A DNA stretch of 64,000 nt, taken from assembly GCA_035771165.1 (NCBI GenBank), contig JAWNZC010000406.1, forward strand, positions 3,939,501-4,003,500, written 5' to 3'. Under the pieces are notes generated by a model, which had not been told where the DNA came from, did no database searches, and worked only from the letters and a program-made list of their open reading frames with translations. Positions 11,466-22,057 of the stretch are shown here, piece by piece. Numbering within the stretch: the stretch's first letter is position 1; each line of letters starts with the position of its first letter. A program made the position numbers and the translations under genes. The DNA comes from Paragorgia papillata. Lineage: Eukaryota > Cnidaria > Anthozoa > Scleralcyonacea > Coralliidae.

Positions 11466-12186
11466 TAAACCTCTGGGATAAACCAATGAAAGTCATTCTT
11501 TTAAAACAATTGACCAATGACAAAATGCGTAGTATAGCACGAACAGTGATCATTAGAGCCAGCGGTTGTTCTGTTAAGCAACAATGGCGCCGAAATTATA
11601 ACGGAGTGGGCAAATGAAAGAAGAAATTGAACATTTAGGCGAAGCAATACGTTCTACAGAAAACAAAAACGGCTACAAAATGATTAGAATGGAAATTATT
11701 AATGGTAAGATTGTTAAATTGTTTATCTGTGTTCGTTTAAAACGAAATAACTGCAAACAAGACACATTTCAAAATTACGCTAGCTGTTGACAAGATTTCG
11801 TGATGTAAACTATATGCTAAATTCAATGTTTCTTTCAACTTTTTGTCACTTTTACAAAACAAATGAGTGGATATATATTGTTTAAATATTTTACATGAAA
11901 ATCCATGCTAAATTATGCAAGAAAACCTTTCTTTTCCATCAGTTACTGTACGGGCCAAGGAGATGTCCGAAATGACTGTTGAACGTTTGTTGTTGGCTGT
12001 TAAAAAATGTATTAAACAAGCCTCAAAGAATATGTTATGGTCGAGAATTTATTTAACTTTTGTTGGTAAATTTATACTAAAACAATTAGACAACTCGCCC
12101 TCGTTTTCTATGAACGATAGTCAACTCGGCTTCGCCTCGTTGACTATTCGCTCATAGAAAACTCGTGCTCGTTGTCTAATTGTTAA
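11466..12186 (+). mobile_element. MITE-B copy 2, inverted relative to copy 1
   Basis: Reverse complement of 9801-10518 with few differences. Plus-strand frames: MKEEIEHLGEAIRSTENK from 11614, ending at a GTAAGA donor near 11705, and an 80-codon frame 11915-12157 with TVRAKEMSEMTVERLLLAV. An outer inverted pair (TTATAATGCAAATCCTCGAA near 11411, and its complement near 12216) encloses it, so it sits inside another element. The small frames may be 5-prime exons left over from an autonomous parent. Confidence 0.7.
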
Positions 12187-12339
12187 TTATAAACTCCTGC
12201 AATAGCCAATGAAATTCGAGGATTTGCATTATAAACTTGTAAATTTATACTAAATGCAGTTAGCGCCTCTTTACCGCTGAGGACCAGGGTTTTGCATGGC
12301 CGAGTTCGGAACCCGTGTCATTGCAGGGCCTGTTTTAAC

Positions 12340-12485
12340 ATAGATATACTGCCGAAACAGAGAACGTAGGAATCTAACGTTTCGAGCGAAGGCCCTTCGT
12401 CAGAGAGAAACGTTTCTCTCTGACGAAGGGCCTTCGCTGGAAACGTTAGATTCCTACGTTCTCTGTTTCGGCAGTATATCTAACC
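12340..12485. repeat. Hairpin repeat with CTGACGA...GAAA motif
   Basis: Inverted arms carry CTAACGTTTCGAGCGAAGGC and its complement, meeting at GAGAGAAACGTTTCTCTC, followed by GATTCCTACGTTCTCTGTTT. The same repeat is at 51118-51395. It is probably retroelement-derived. Confidence 0.6.
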
Positions 12486-12844
12486 TTACTATATTTCTAT
12501 TGTTGTTTCTACACTGCCTACGCAGCACGCTACTTTTATCTCACTGTTTTAACATACAAGCCCCCAAGGCCCTGGCTTTGAGCCCCCCCCCCGAATTGAT
12601 GTAACCTACCTCCCTCCCAGGAAAAGTCCTTTTCCTCTAAAGTAATGTGATAAAAGGAAAATTTAGAACTTAACTAGCTAGTCTTTGCTCAACTTCGTAA
12701 TTCATACCGTCATACGTCTCCAACTATATTTTGATAAGATGTACGTGGTGACGAAAAAAAATGTTATTGTTCCTCCAACATTTTCCATATTGAAAGTGAA
12801 CAGTCAAGGCAAAGAAATAATCTTGTCCAGCAATCCCATTATAT

Positions 12845-13325
12845 TTAACAATTATTCACCGAAGTGGAGATGAATGGTGCTGGGTATTGACCGAGCCGCG
12901 AAACGGCGAGGTGAATATCTACACTATTCACCGACACTGAGGTGAATAATTGTTTTAGCATATACCTCATAAATGAAATAACAAGTTTAACATTCTTATA
13001 TTTTTCAGTATTTTCATACAAGACACGGCCTCTAGCATGCAACTTAACGTTGTCGATATTTGTCGACAAAACGGTTTTTACAACTTTTGAATGTATTAAT
13101 GGCTAGAAAATTGTAAAGAAACATACCTGTGGACACTCTTCTACTTAATTTTGTTGAGTCTTCTCGTTATTCTACACACATCAGCCTTGTTTATCAACAA
13201 AATCTCCTGCTTCGGTAAACAAAGCAAAACTGGCCGCCATTTTGTTTTTCCCGCAGGTGAATAGCGCAGGATATGCCAAGCTAGAGCAACCAATCAGATT
13301 GCGTGAAAAGCACTATTCAACTCAA
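12845..13325 (+). mobile_element. MITE-B-type element (TATTCACCGAAGTGG core)
   Basis: Starts TTAACAATTATTCACCGAAG, hairpin core GAGCCGCGAAACGGCGAGG, GAATAATTGTTTTAGCATA. The other end is near 13325, with ACCAATCAGATTGCGTG and AGCACTATTCAACTC. It is another member of the shared-end, changed-core family. Confidence 0.6.
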
Positions 13326-13339
13326 TCTCGTTCCCAGAG

Positions 13340-13505
13340 CCCACGTTCCCCACCCGGGAAACGAGGGACTCTGGGATAATCCGTTTGACATCGATATTTC
13401 GTTGGCTGATGAACACAGTGAACTCTATATAACTCTTCTTCCGGATAACAAGAATCCAGTGATGGCGTGAACGTATTATCCCAGAGCCTCTCGTTTCCCG
13501 CGATA
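13340..13505. repeat. Inverted repeat upstream of the ankyrin-cGLR gene
   Basis: GGGAAACGAGGGACTCTGGGATAAT near 13357 is mirrored by ATTATCCCAGAGCCTCTCGTTTCCC near 13476. The hairpin ends about 280 bp before the ATG and could lie in the promoter region. Confidence 0.6.
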
Positions 13506-13787
13506 AGTATTTCTTTGTTTTATGATATTAGTTCACAATTTTGTGTTTATAATATTCGTCATACTTATATTTTGATGACATCCTCTTACGTCAAGAGCTT
13601 ATTGTCACCCAGAAAGAAACTGATATAAGGAAGTCTAAGAAACCTTTTCGCTGAAAACGTATACTAGGAAACTGAAAATAGTTTGATAATTCATTATCAT
13701 GTGGTTTAAATATGAGTGAAATAACCCTATACTTTCCAAATCAGCTCATTAATTGACCAAGAAAATACCAACTCATTCCGCTCGAAG

Positions 13788-16442
13788 ATGTCGCTTGTTT
13801 TATACAAACAAACGGTAGGGGAATATCTTGCTGAGGTACGCCATCGAGGGGATCCAAATTCCGCCAACGTTAAAGGTATTCCTGCATTGTCTGAAGCCAT
13901 TTATAAGTTTCGCTCGGTACATTTAGTTGAAGAACTTATAAAGGATGGAGCAAATGTTAATACCTTTACGTCCATCGACGACATTCATTGGAGTCGAGTA
14001 TGGGGTAATTTTTCTCCTATTCACGTCGCCGTGGCCTGTGGAAAACTTGAGATTGTAAGAAATTTGCTGGATAATGGCGCTGATCCCAATGCCAAAACAT
14101 CTAAAGGGATTGAACCCCTGAAAATTCTATTGGATACTAATATACGTAATCTGCAGGAGGAGGAGGAGGAAAGCGTTTCGAAAGAAGAAGATTTAGAAAT
14201 CTTAAAGCTCATGGTACAAAGAGGGTCTGTTATTCATGTCAGAGACAGACACTCTAATGCGACATTACTTCATTACGCTATACGCGAAGACAAACCAGAA
14301 ATGGCGAGTTTCTTGATTTCGGCCGGATGCAACGTAAACGATGTTGATAAATACGGTAGAACGCCGCTGCATAATATTTATAGGAATCACAGTATTGAAT
14401 GTGCAAGGCTTCTCCTCGAGAGCAACGCTAACCCCAATGCTCAAGATTGTGCAGGAAGAACTGTATGTCATGATATAATCTACAACGTGTCAATGACAAC
14501 ACATGGAAATGAAACACGTCAGTTAATTCGACTACTACACAACTACCATGCCAATCTAAATATTCCGGAATGCGATGAAGGCAGATCTGTTCTACATTTT
14601 TGCATCACGTTTTTGGAGGGTAAAACTCGGGCAGAGTTTACCGAATTAATTTTAGAACTCGGAGGAGATCCGAACGTCGCCGATGACCATGGTAAGACAG
14701 CAGCGTTCTATTTGGTTTCTACCTCAGTCAGTGAACCTGGGGATTGGGAATTGATATTTCATATTTTTACCAAATTGCTACAGTATGGTATGATAATCAA
14801 TCAGAAGGACATTATAGGACAGCCGTTTCTTCATGTGGTAGTAAACTCTATGTGTGACTCTGATCAATCTGAAGCATCATATTGCAAACGGTTTATTGAC
14901 TGCACTGCTGCAAGCCCGGGAGTAGATGTAAATATTACAGATCTTCAACATCGTACAGCACTTCACTTGGTCTCAGCCGAAGGCAGATTTGATTTTGCAG
15001 AAATCCTGTTGAAGCATGGCGCTGACGTGAACGCTAGAGATTGTGACGGTAATACTCCGTTACATGCTGCTATTGAATGCAAGCAATGGAAGTTAGCAAA
15101 GCAATTGTTAGAATTTCCATGCGCCAGAGACACCTCCTTGACAGGTAGAAATTCTTTCTTGGGAAAGAAACCTGAGATGTGTCGATTAAGGAGGGCCATT
15201 TCGGAGTATAAAGACAGTGAGCTTTTTCTTCTTTTTGGATCAGATGCACAATGGCCACCCAATACTTTAAGTACTATTGAAAAACACTCGGGTTACGGCT
15301 ATACCCCGGTTGGAAGAAATTTGGATAATCGTGATCCGCCTCTCCCAACGCCAACCATCTCAAAAGAGTTCTCCGACCGCGTTAATACTACTTTCTTGCT
15401 GCAAGCTTGTGAAGAGAATAGTTTGGGTTATTTTCATCACACAGAAAAGTGTGCCGAAGAGAAATGTCTTATTTTCAAACAAGTTTTTCGTTTGGTGAAC
15501 GATCTCGTGACGAAATGCGCAGAAATGGATCCTAGGATGGAAAGTAAAATTTTGTGGAGCGGAAGTACAGCCGAAGGAACGAAACTGTGGGCACCGGATG
15601 AGTTTGATTTCGTAATGGAGCTAACGAAATTGAAAGATCGGTGTAACTTGCGAGGTGCATTGCATTCACCAGAAGTCACTGTCACAAAGGATGCCCAATT
15701 GCAATGGTCCGATCTTTGCCATAAAAATCACGACGACTCCCGACTCTCTCCAATGAAAATCAAAGGTTATGTGACAAGTTTGCTGTGGTTAGGTGGTTTC
15801 TCTTTAGACAGAAGCAGATACCCCAATATTTCGTTCAAGCTGTGTCAATACCATGCAAAAAAGGAACGCTTTATTCAAGCGACAAATGTGGGAGTAATGC
15901 TAACATTTTATTGGCGCGGAGAAAAGTACAAGAAACTTCTGATCAACGTTGATTTAACGCCGGCAATTCCACTTCAAGTTCCCGACAAGTGTCAACCAGA
16001 ATTATGTCAATATCCAGTTAGTAATTGGAATTACCGTGATTGCCATGTGGTTCCGCACTTGTCCAGCCAAAATCAATACAACGACATGTGGCGAATGTCT
16101 TTTACGCGTGCTGAGTTGCAATTAATGTACAGTATGCCAGCTAAACAAGTTCGTTTGTACAAGTGTCTGAAATTCCTGCGCGACATATACAAGGTTGATG
16201 TGGCCAAGGTTCCGTCGTATCATTTGAAGTGTTTCGTGTTTGAATATATTTTTAGTGATGAATATGTTGATACGGCCAGTTTTTATTCTACTGTGTGTGA
16301 TGCTCTTCGTCTGCTACGGTTTCGTTTCGATATCAAGCAACATGTGAAACATGTTTTCTTAGTCCAGAAACGCCTGAGTTTATCACTCTTTGATATGAGA
16401 TGGTGTTCGGTAGCATACCGACACTTATTAAAGTCACTATAG
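13788..16442 (+). CDS. Ankyrin-repeat / Mab-21 cGAS-like nucleotidyltransferase fusion
   Basis: One uninterrupted 884-codon frame, with ATG in good context (A at -3). Residues about 30-445 hold roughly nine ankyrin-type repeats; the clearest are 76-106 (PIHVAVACGKLEIVRNLL), 157-187, 190-220, 388-418 (TALHLVSAEGRFDFAEILLK) and 421-441. An acidic loop (EEEEESVSKEED) lies at 124-135. After a linker, residues about 555-884 form a Mab-21/cGAS-like fold: GS at 592-593, EGTKL, then E605-F-D607 (DEFDFVMEL), the third carboxylate D722 (INVDLTPAI), and the helical lobe WRMSFTRAELQLM and LYKCLKFLRDIYK. All three catalytic acids are present, so an active enzyme making a cyclic or linear dinucleotide is plausible. 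No vertebrate-type zinc ribbon is obvious. The ligand and product cannot be read from sequence. Lack of introns may mean retroposition or a large single exon. Confidence 0.88.
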   Translation: MSLVLYKQTVGEYLAEVRHRGDPNSANVKGIPALSEAIYKFRSVHLVEELIKDGANVNTFTSIDDIHWSRVWGNFSPIHVAVACGKLEIVRNLLDNGADPNAKTSKGIEPLKILLDTNIRNLQEEEEESVSKEEDLEILKLMVQRGSVIHVRDRHSNATLLHYAIREDKPEMASFLISAGCNVNDVDKYGRTPLHNIYRNHSIECARLLLESNANPNAQDCAGRTVCHDIIYNVSMTTHGNETRQLIRLLHNYHANLNIPECDEGRSVLHFCITFLEGKTRAEFTELILELGGDPNVADDHGKTAAFYLVSTSVSEPGDWELIFHIFTKLLQYGMIINQKDIIGQPFLHVVVNSMCDSDQSEASYCKRFIDCTAASPGVDVNITDLQHRTALHLVSAEGRFDFAEILLKHGADVNARDCDGNTPLHAAIECKQWKLAKQLLEFPCARDTSLTGRNSFLGKKPEMCRLRRAISEYKDSELFLLFGSDAQWPPNTLSTIEKHSGYGYTPVGRNLDNRDPPLPTPTISKEFSDRVNTTFLLQACEENSLGYFHHTEKCAEEKCLIFKQVFRLVNDLVTKCAEMDPRMESKILWSGSTAEGTKLWAPDEFDFVMELTKLKDRCNLRGALHSPEVTVTKDAQLQWSDLCHKNHDDSRLSPMKIKGYVTSLLWLGGFSLDRSRYPNISFKLCQYHAKKERFIQATNVGVMLTFYWRGEKYKKLLINVDLTPAIPLQVPDKCQPELCQYPVSNWNYRDCHVVPHLSSQNQYNDMWRMSFTRAELQLMYSMPAKQVRLYKCLKFLRDIYKVDVAKVPSYHLKCFVFEYIFSDEYVDTASFYSTVCDALRLLRFRFDIKQHVKHVFLVQKRLSLSLFDMRWCSVAYRHLLKSL

Positions 16443-16444
16443 TC

Positions 16445-16937
16445 CAGCCTAGACACTAGGCCTTCTATATATCTCGGCGAGGGGGCTCGCGTGCCTGTAG
16501 CGGTCTGGAACCCAACGACAAATAGAAGCCTAGTCGAATTTCGATTCCAACATCTCAAAAGTGCCCTAAAACGGCCCGTGTCAAAATAAAAGTTACTGGA
16601 CACGAATCTAACGATTTAACGACCCAGGTTTGACTTGTCAGTGTAGGAAATGTTTACGAATTACGATAATTGTAAGAAGTACGCGTATAGTAATCAATAG
16701 GTTATTTAGGTTTCATAACTTACTTGTTTTTTATACTAGAGACTAACTGAAATTAACGAAATTGTGAGAAACATCGTGTGATATCACTGTATGTCGCTAT
16801 CTTTAACATGGGCCGTTTTAGGGCACTTTTGAGATGTTGTTGGCAATTCGGCTAGGCTTTCCACTTCTTGCTATGTACCAGACCTTTGCGAATGCAAGCC
16901 CTCGCGAGAATAGTGGGCCTAATGCATGTCTAGGCTG
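16445..16937. mobile_element. MITE with 9-bp duplication abutting the cGLR stop codon
   Basis: TIRs CAGCCTAGACA and TGTCTAGGCTG, flanked by the identical 9-mer ACTATAGTC (16436-16444 and 16938-16946). Inner inverted segments include GCCCTAAAACGGCCCGTG near 16563 and CGGGCCGTTTTAGGGC-like sequence near 16809. A 9-bp duplication suits Mutator-like elements. The left duplication contains the TAG stop of the upstream gene. Confidence 0.8.
16585..16590 (+). promoter_or_regulatory. Candidate polyadenylation signal AATAAA
   Basis: AATAAA lies about 143 nt after the ankyrin-cGLR stop codon, inside the inserted MITE. If used, the element supplies the 3-prime end of the mRNA. Confidence 0.4.
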
Positions 16938-17039
16938 ACTATAGTCCATATGTACTTTTATGTGCATTTTCATTAGTTGTTGCCAAGGTTGTTATTATAA
17001 GACGCATGGACAAATTACGTCACTACACAGCAAAAAATA

Positions 17040-17545
17040 ATTTTCTTATCAAGAAATTTTTTTCTTAAATCAAGAAATATTTTTCTTAAATCAAGAAATA
17101 TTTCTTAAAATAAGAAAATTATTACGTTAATAAGAAAGATATTTCTTAAAATAAGAAATATATTATCTTAATAAGAAAAATATTTCTTAACATCAGAAAA
17201 TAATTTTCTTAGTTCAAGAAATATTTCTTAAAATAGGAAATTATTATCTTAATAAGAAAGATATTTCTTAAAATAAGAAAGATATTATCTTAATAAGAAA
17301 AATATTTCTTAACATCAGAAAATAATTTTCTTAGTTCAAGAAATATTTCTTAAAATAAGAAATTTATTATCTTAATAAGAAAAATATTGCTTAGCATAAG
17401 AAAATAATTTTCTAAATAAGAAATATATTTCTTAAAACAAGAAAATTATTTTCTTGGTAAGAAAAATATTTCTTAATTTAAGAAAGTCATTATCTTAATA
17501 AGAAAAATATTTTTAAAAATAAGAAAGTCATTATCTTGATAAGAA
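17040..17545. repeat. Left arm array of AAGAAATATTTCTTA palindromes
   Basis: Short palindromes of TTCTTA/TAAGAA type. There is also a longer direct period of about 122 bp: the block around AACATCAGAAAATAATTTTC recurs at about 17190 and 17311. Confidence 0.85.
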
Positions 17546-17893
17546 AAAACCAACCGAAAAATAATGACCCATCAATGCTCTAAGTGTTAAAGCAATGAAA
17601 GCAGTACAAATACCACATTTCCACGTTGTATAATGTTGATTGCCGTCCATCTTGGAAAAACCACGGTTATAAATGAAAAACAAGGTGCTAAGTGGTGTCT
17701 CGCGTGTATCGTGCGAACCCACGATGAAACGCGCGTGAATATCCCATAATTCCATTGGCCCTCAATGTCACGAGTCACGCTGTCGGCGGCACATTTCGAA
17801 AGTGATTCGAAGCTTGGATGATCAAGTTTTTACTGTATCTTTACTAGTCTTACTTTGTCTATAATAAAATCCTTAGCAGGCATCTTGTCTACT

Positions 17894-20800
17894 ATGGATT
17901 GTCGAAGAAATTCGCTGCTACTTAGGATCAGTTCCGAAGTAGAAGAAATTGGTGCTATCTTGAAAGGTAAAGTTTTTAAATAATTACGCTTCATGTCTGA
18001 CAACTGACAGCGTATCCAACTTTCTATATCTACTATTATATAGTATTATAATAATTTTGTAACACTCCAACATAGTCTACTCAAAGTAATGTTTGTGAAT
18101 GTGGGTTTTCTGTTTAGTATTTGATGTTAGTGTCTTAAATAGAACAATCGTTCAAGGGTGAAGGGCTATTATAAAAACTTTAGAACGGATTTGATTTGAA
18201 CTTTATTTGTAAAATGGCACGTGTTTAATCTACGATTGGCTTTTTCTGCCCTTCTGTCCATAACTTTAATATGGTCTAGCGTACTGCTGCAATTCCATCC
18301 ATATAAGCTGTGTTTATGTATAACAAGAACTTAAGAAAAATATTTCGAATATGATACTTGAAATGGTGAAATTTTATATAATTTTTGCTGGACAAGCTCT
18401 GCCACTGCCATCTTTATAGGGGTGGACCATAACCTTTTAAGGGTTGTGACTTAAGCTTTACTACAATATTTCACGACTATAGCTTTTAAGACCATAGCTT
18501 TAATAGTCAAGCTACTGTATTAGCACACTGCCTCTCAAGTCTGAGCACCACTGAGGACTGCAGTAAAGCCCAATTGGCAGGGCTTTCAAGGAAGAAACAA
18601 CAGAAGCTTGGCAGAAAGTGCTTGCAAAAGTAGAAAGGGACTCTAAAAAGAGCAGCTAAAAATTTGTAAAAAAATAGGTAGTGCGTATAGGTCCACTGGC
18701 ATTAAGAATTGTTAAAACTTAGCTTATAGTTAATAGTTAACACAATAACCCTGAATTAGTTTAATTAGTGCATAATGTTATTTTAAATGTCTTCTCTTTT
18801 CTTCACTGGATTGTAGAAAATGAGATCACGGCAGATGAAGATATACAGGATCTTTGCTATGATGCTTTGAAAGATATATTTCCTGGTGGAGGACGAAGGA
18901 TTATCCAGAGATCAAAAGTGTGGAAAATCATTGAATGCTCATTAAAGGTGAGTTTTTTTTTTAATCTGTATGATCAAGTACAAGGCATTACACCAGGAGT
19001 GGGTCTGGAATTGGACTATAATATATATTGAATTTGTGTCCAAGCTCTCGACAAGTGCTTCTGACAGCTCAGTGGTTAGAACACTGCACTTATTTAGAAT
19101 TGCAGGGTCCTGCCTCCTGGTATAGTCTTAAAATGTATATATCTTACACTCGAGAAGTTTTCTCACCTAAAATATCCATTATACTAAATTGAGTCTGTTT
19201 CATACTAAGGACTACCCTATTAAGGACTACAGTATTATAATATTATTCACTGAAAATGTATTCATGGCCAAATCCTTTGGTAGATTATGCATAGCAATCT
19301 TAAGCTGTCCATTACTTTTTAATGCTTAAAACAAAACAAATTATTTCAGTCACCCAATAATGAAAAAAAATATTGGAAGATTGACTTCATTGAATCACTG
19401 AAAGCTTAGATTAATGATTTTGAAATAAGAATTTTTGAATTCATCTTAAAAGATTGAAATAAGAATTATATGTATATGCAAGACGGGAGTGGTTGACACA
19501 TTTATCAGCAGAAGAAAGAGTTAATAAGCTTTTGAACTCTTACCCTTGCTTTAAGGATCATATTGAGGTAATTGAATAACTTAGATTTAGTACATCACTG
19601 CCATTCCCAGTCAGTGGCAATTTGCCCAGTAATAATATTATTTCACAATATGATGGAAATATTTAAAAATGTTTGTGTAGGTAATATCATGGTTTTGAAT
19701 GCAATAAAAAAACCCACGCACAAGTGGGTTTTTTATAGACTATCAAAATACCACGAGTCTGAAGGACAAGCCATTGTTATTTGAGGTCTTTGAAAAACTT
19801 GCGAGTGCATGTTTGCACGAGAGTGCATGTTTGCACGAGAAAACATGCTATTAATTATTGATTTTAATTTATATATATATGTACTATTTACAGAATGAGT
19901 AGCCATTCTGTATTGGGATATACAGACACGAGGTGAAGCCGAGTGTCTTTATTCCGATACAGAATGGACACAACTTCTGTAAATGGCTTCAAAAACTCAT
20001 TTATAATTCATCAGGAAAATTCAAAAGGCTGTGTCTGTAAATGTGATACAGAACTGCTGTTTTATTAATGAGTGCAGTATCATGCTATAAAGACACTGAT
20101 TAAACCTTAATTTCTTTTGAATTTTCCTCATGAATTATTAATGAGTTTTTGAAATATATATATATAAAAAACTCATTAATAATTCAAAAGAAATTATGGT
20201 TAAAAAGTGTAATATGTAGTTTTTTGCATTTTTAAAATTATTGTCATTAAAATTATATAACTGTGTATTTTAATAGGTTGTTGAGGAAGCTAGAAGAGTA
20301 TTGCAAATACCAGCAGGAGAACGCGGTGAATTTATGGGGGAGTGTGTAAAGCGGTTAATGGAGGAGATTGACCCTATGATATATTTTGGTATACATATGA
20401 AAGGAGTAAATCCCCCAAGAAGCCCAAGTCTTAGTAAGTCTCTTCATAAATTTTCTGTTAGGTTCTAACCAACTACATTTTAGCACAAACAAAATGTTCC
20501 CAGAGTTTCACTCGGGCATGTCCCCTCAGGGCTGTCAGAAGCTGGGGGCATATTGGAAACTCCCACTTTGCAATATATTTATATATACAGTCAAACCTCT
20601 ATTAAGTGGCAACCTTCGGGGAATGGCTTTGTGGCCGCTTAATAGAGGGGTAATCTATAGTAAATTACAGGGAATATTTTAGGGGTTTTGACAAGTGGCC
20701 ATTTAAAGGTGGCCATTTAAAGGGTGGCCGCCTAATAGAGGTTCGACTGTATATATTGACTAATTAAACTTGTTACTTTGAATTCTTATTTTTACAGATG

Positions 20801-21468
20801 CTAAAATATTGCATGTGTTCAAACTTCTGCCATTAGTGTTTACAAAACAAAAGGCCCCTAAAAAGCCAATAGAGCTTTTGCACGATTTAAAGGTATGTAG
20901 TGAAAATTGATTTATGTGTTAGTGTTTGTGAAATAGACAGATGAAATTGCACAATATATGGAATATAAATGTATCTGTAATTGATGTGACCATGTATTTT
21001 TTTTCTCTATGTACTATTTTTCTTTTAACAGATAATAGCCAGAATATGGCTTGAACAATGGTTCTTGCTGGGTAACTATATATATATATATATATATATA
21101 TTTATGTATGTTTACTAAAAGACTTCTATAATAATCTTTTTTATTTCAAGAATCACGAGGATCCAGACACTTGGTGTGATAAACGTGCAGGAAATGTGCC
21201 TGTGTTGCTGCTAGACCAGGAAAGTTGTTATATGGTTGTAGGAAAAACAATCCTGTTTACGACCGAAGTTAAGAAGTTGGTTGAAGCTGTTGTTGCATAT
21301 TTGGCAACATTCTATCTGTTGGATTTTGATTATCCGAGATACAATGAAATTGGATTAAACATTTTACAGTATTATGCTTTCACAGACCACAATGTTCCGA
21401 ATGACATGTCTGTTTCATTTAAAGCATTACTATTATCTTACCAAAATTATAAAAATGACACAAGTTAA
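17894..21468 (+). CDS. SAMD3-like C-terminal-domain protein, five exons
   Basis: Exons 17894-17966, 18817-18947, 20277-20433, 20798-20892, 21151-21468 join in phase to a 257-aa protein (774 nt including TAA); donors are GTAAAG, GTGAGT, GTAAGT and GTATGT. The C-terminal half (PVLLLDQESCYMVVGKTI, then VKKLVEAVVAYLATFYLLDF, DYPRYNEIGLNIL) has the pattern of the conserved C-terminal region of SAMD3-like proteins, a family expanded in fish and cnidarians with no known enzyme activity. No SAM domain is present in this model; an N-terminal exon could be missing, though the ATG follows a plausible 330-bp leader. The first half is acidic and helical (TADEDIQDLCYDALKDIF). The gene lies wholly between the arms of the 17026-22055 element. 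A possible 40-nt exon at 21032-21071 was left out because it breaks the frame. Confidence 0.7.
19850..20200. mobile_element. MITE-C copies in intron 2 of the SAMD3-like gene
   Basis: CATTCTGTATTGGGATATAC and TTCCGATACAGAATG form one hairpin (about 19914-19967). AATTTTCCTCATGAATTATT near 20120 and the inverted AACTCATTAATAATTC near 20170 are MITE-C ends around an ATATATAT run. Probably two partly overlapping insertions. Confidence 0.55.
20588..20749. mobile_element. pogo/Tigger-like MITE in intron 3
   Basis: TIRs CAGTCAAACCTCTATTAAG and CTAATAGAGGTTCGACTG, flanked by TA (20586-20587 and 20750-20751), 162 bp. Ends of the CAGT-A-CCTCTATTAA type with a TA target are characteristic of pogo/Tigger elements. 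Confidence 0.85.
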
Positions 21469-21694
21469 GATGTAAAATAGTAACTTAACATTAACTCTCT
21501 ATATATATACAGTAACTTAAAATATTACTGTATATGTTTACTTATTTTATATTTGTATTGTTACTTTCTTATATTGTGAAATACAAACCATATTTTCTCT
21601 GAACTAATTATCTGTGTCTACATCGGTTATATAAATATAATGCTTTAATATTTAATTTCATATTTAATTTCATGGTAATATTCTTGTTATTCTC

Positions 21695-22050
21695 GCAGAA
21701 AAAAATTCTTGTTTTAAGTAAAATAATTCTTGAAATAAGAAATGTGTTTCTTAAATTAAGAAACTTATTTTCTTAATTTAAGTAAATTTTCTCAAGAAAC
21801 TTTTCTTAAGAAAATATTTTCTTAAGAAAAAAATTTCTTAAGAAAATTTTCTTGTTATTCTCCAAAGAAAATTTTTTCTTGTTTTAAGTAAATTTTCTTA
21901 AGAAAATATTTTCTTAAGAAAATATTTTCTTAAGAAAAAAATTTCTTAAGAAAATTTTCTTGTTATTCTCCCAAGAAAATGTTTTCTTGTTTTAAGAAAA
22001 TTTTCTTAAAACAAGTTATTTTTTTCTTAAAATAAGAAAATTATTTTTTG
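21695..22050. repeat. Right arm array of TTCTTAAGAAAA palindromes
   Basis: Runs of TTTTCTTAAGAAAATATTTT with two direct copies of TTTCTTGTTATTCTCC about 130 bp apart. It pairs with the left arm as the second foldback arm. Confidence 0.85.
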
Positions 22051-22057
22051 CTGTGTA

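Larger units (their letters stand above)
17026..22055. mobile_element. Foldback-like 5-kb element carrying a SAMD3-like gene
   Basis: The outer ends are identical inverted repeats beginning CACAGCAAAAAATAATTTTC, flanked by TA (17024-17025 and 22056-22057). Both arms are arrays of AAGAAATATTTCTTA-like palindromes (17040-17545 and 21695-22050). Between them lie a short leader, the five-exon gene 17894-21468 and its 3-prime flank. No transposase was found. Two unrelated MITEs sit in the gene's introns, so the large element is older than those. A chance pairing of two separate palindromic MITEs is the main alternative. Confidence 0.6.

Noticed and set aside
17531..17778. Minus-strand open frames before the SAMD3-like gene
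   Set aside because: They lie in the leader of the plus-strand gene and have no motif.
21032..21071. Possible extra exon (IIARIWLEQWFLL) in the SAMD3-like gene
   Set aside because: Has AG and GT borders but is 40 nt and would shift the frame into a stop in the next exon.
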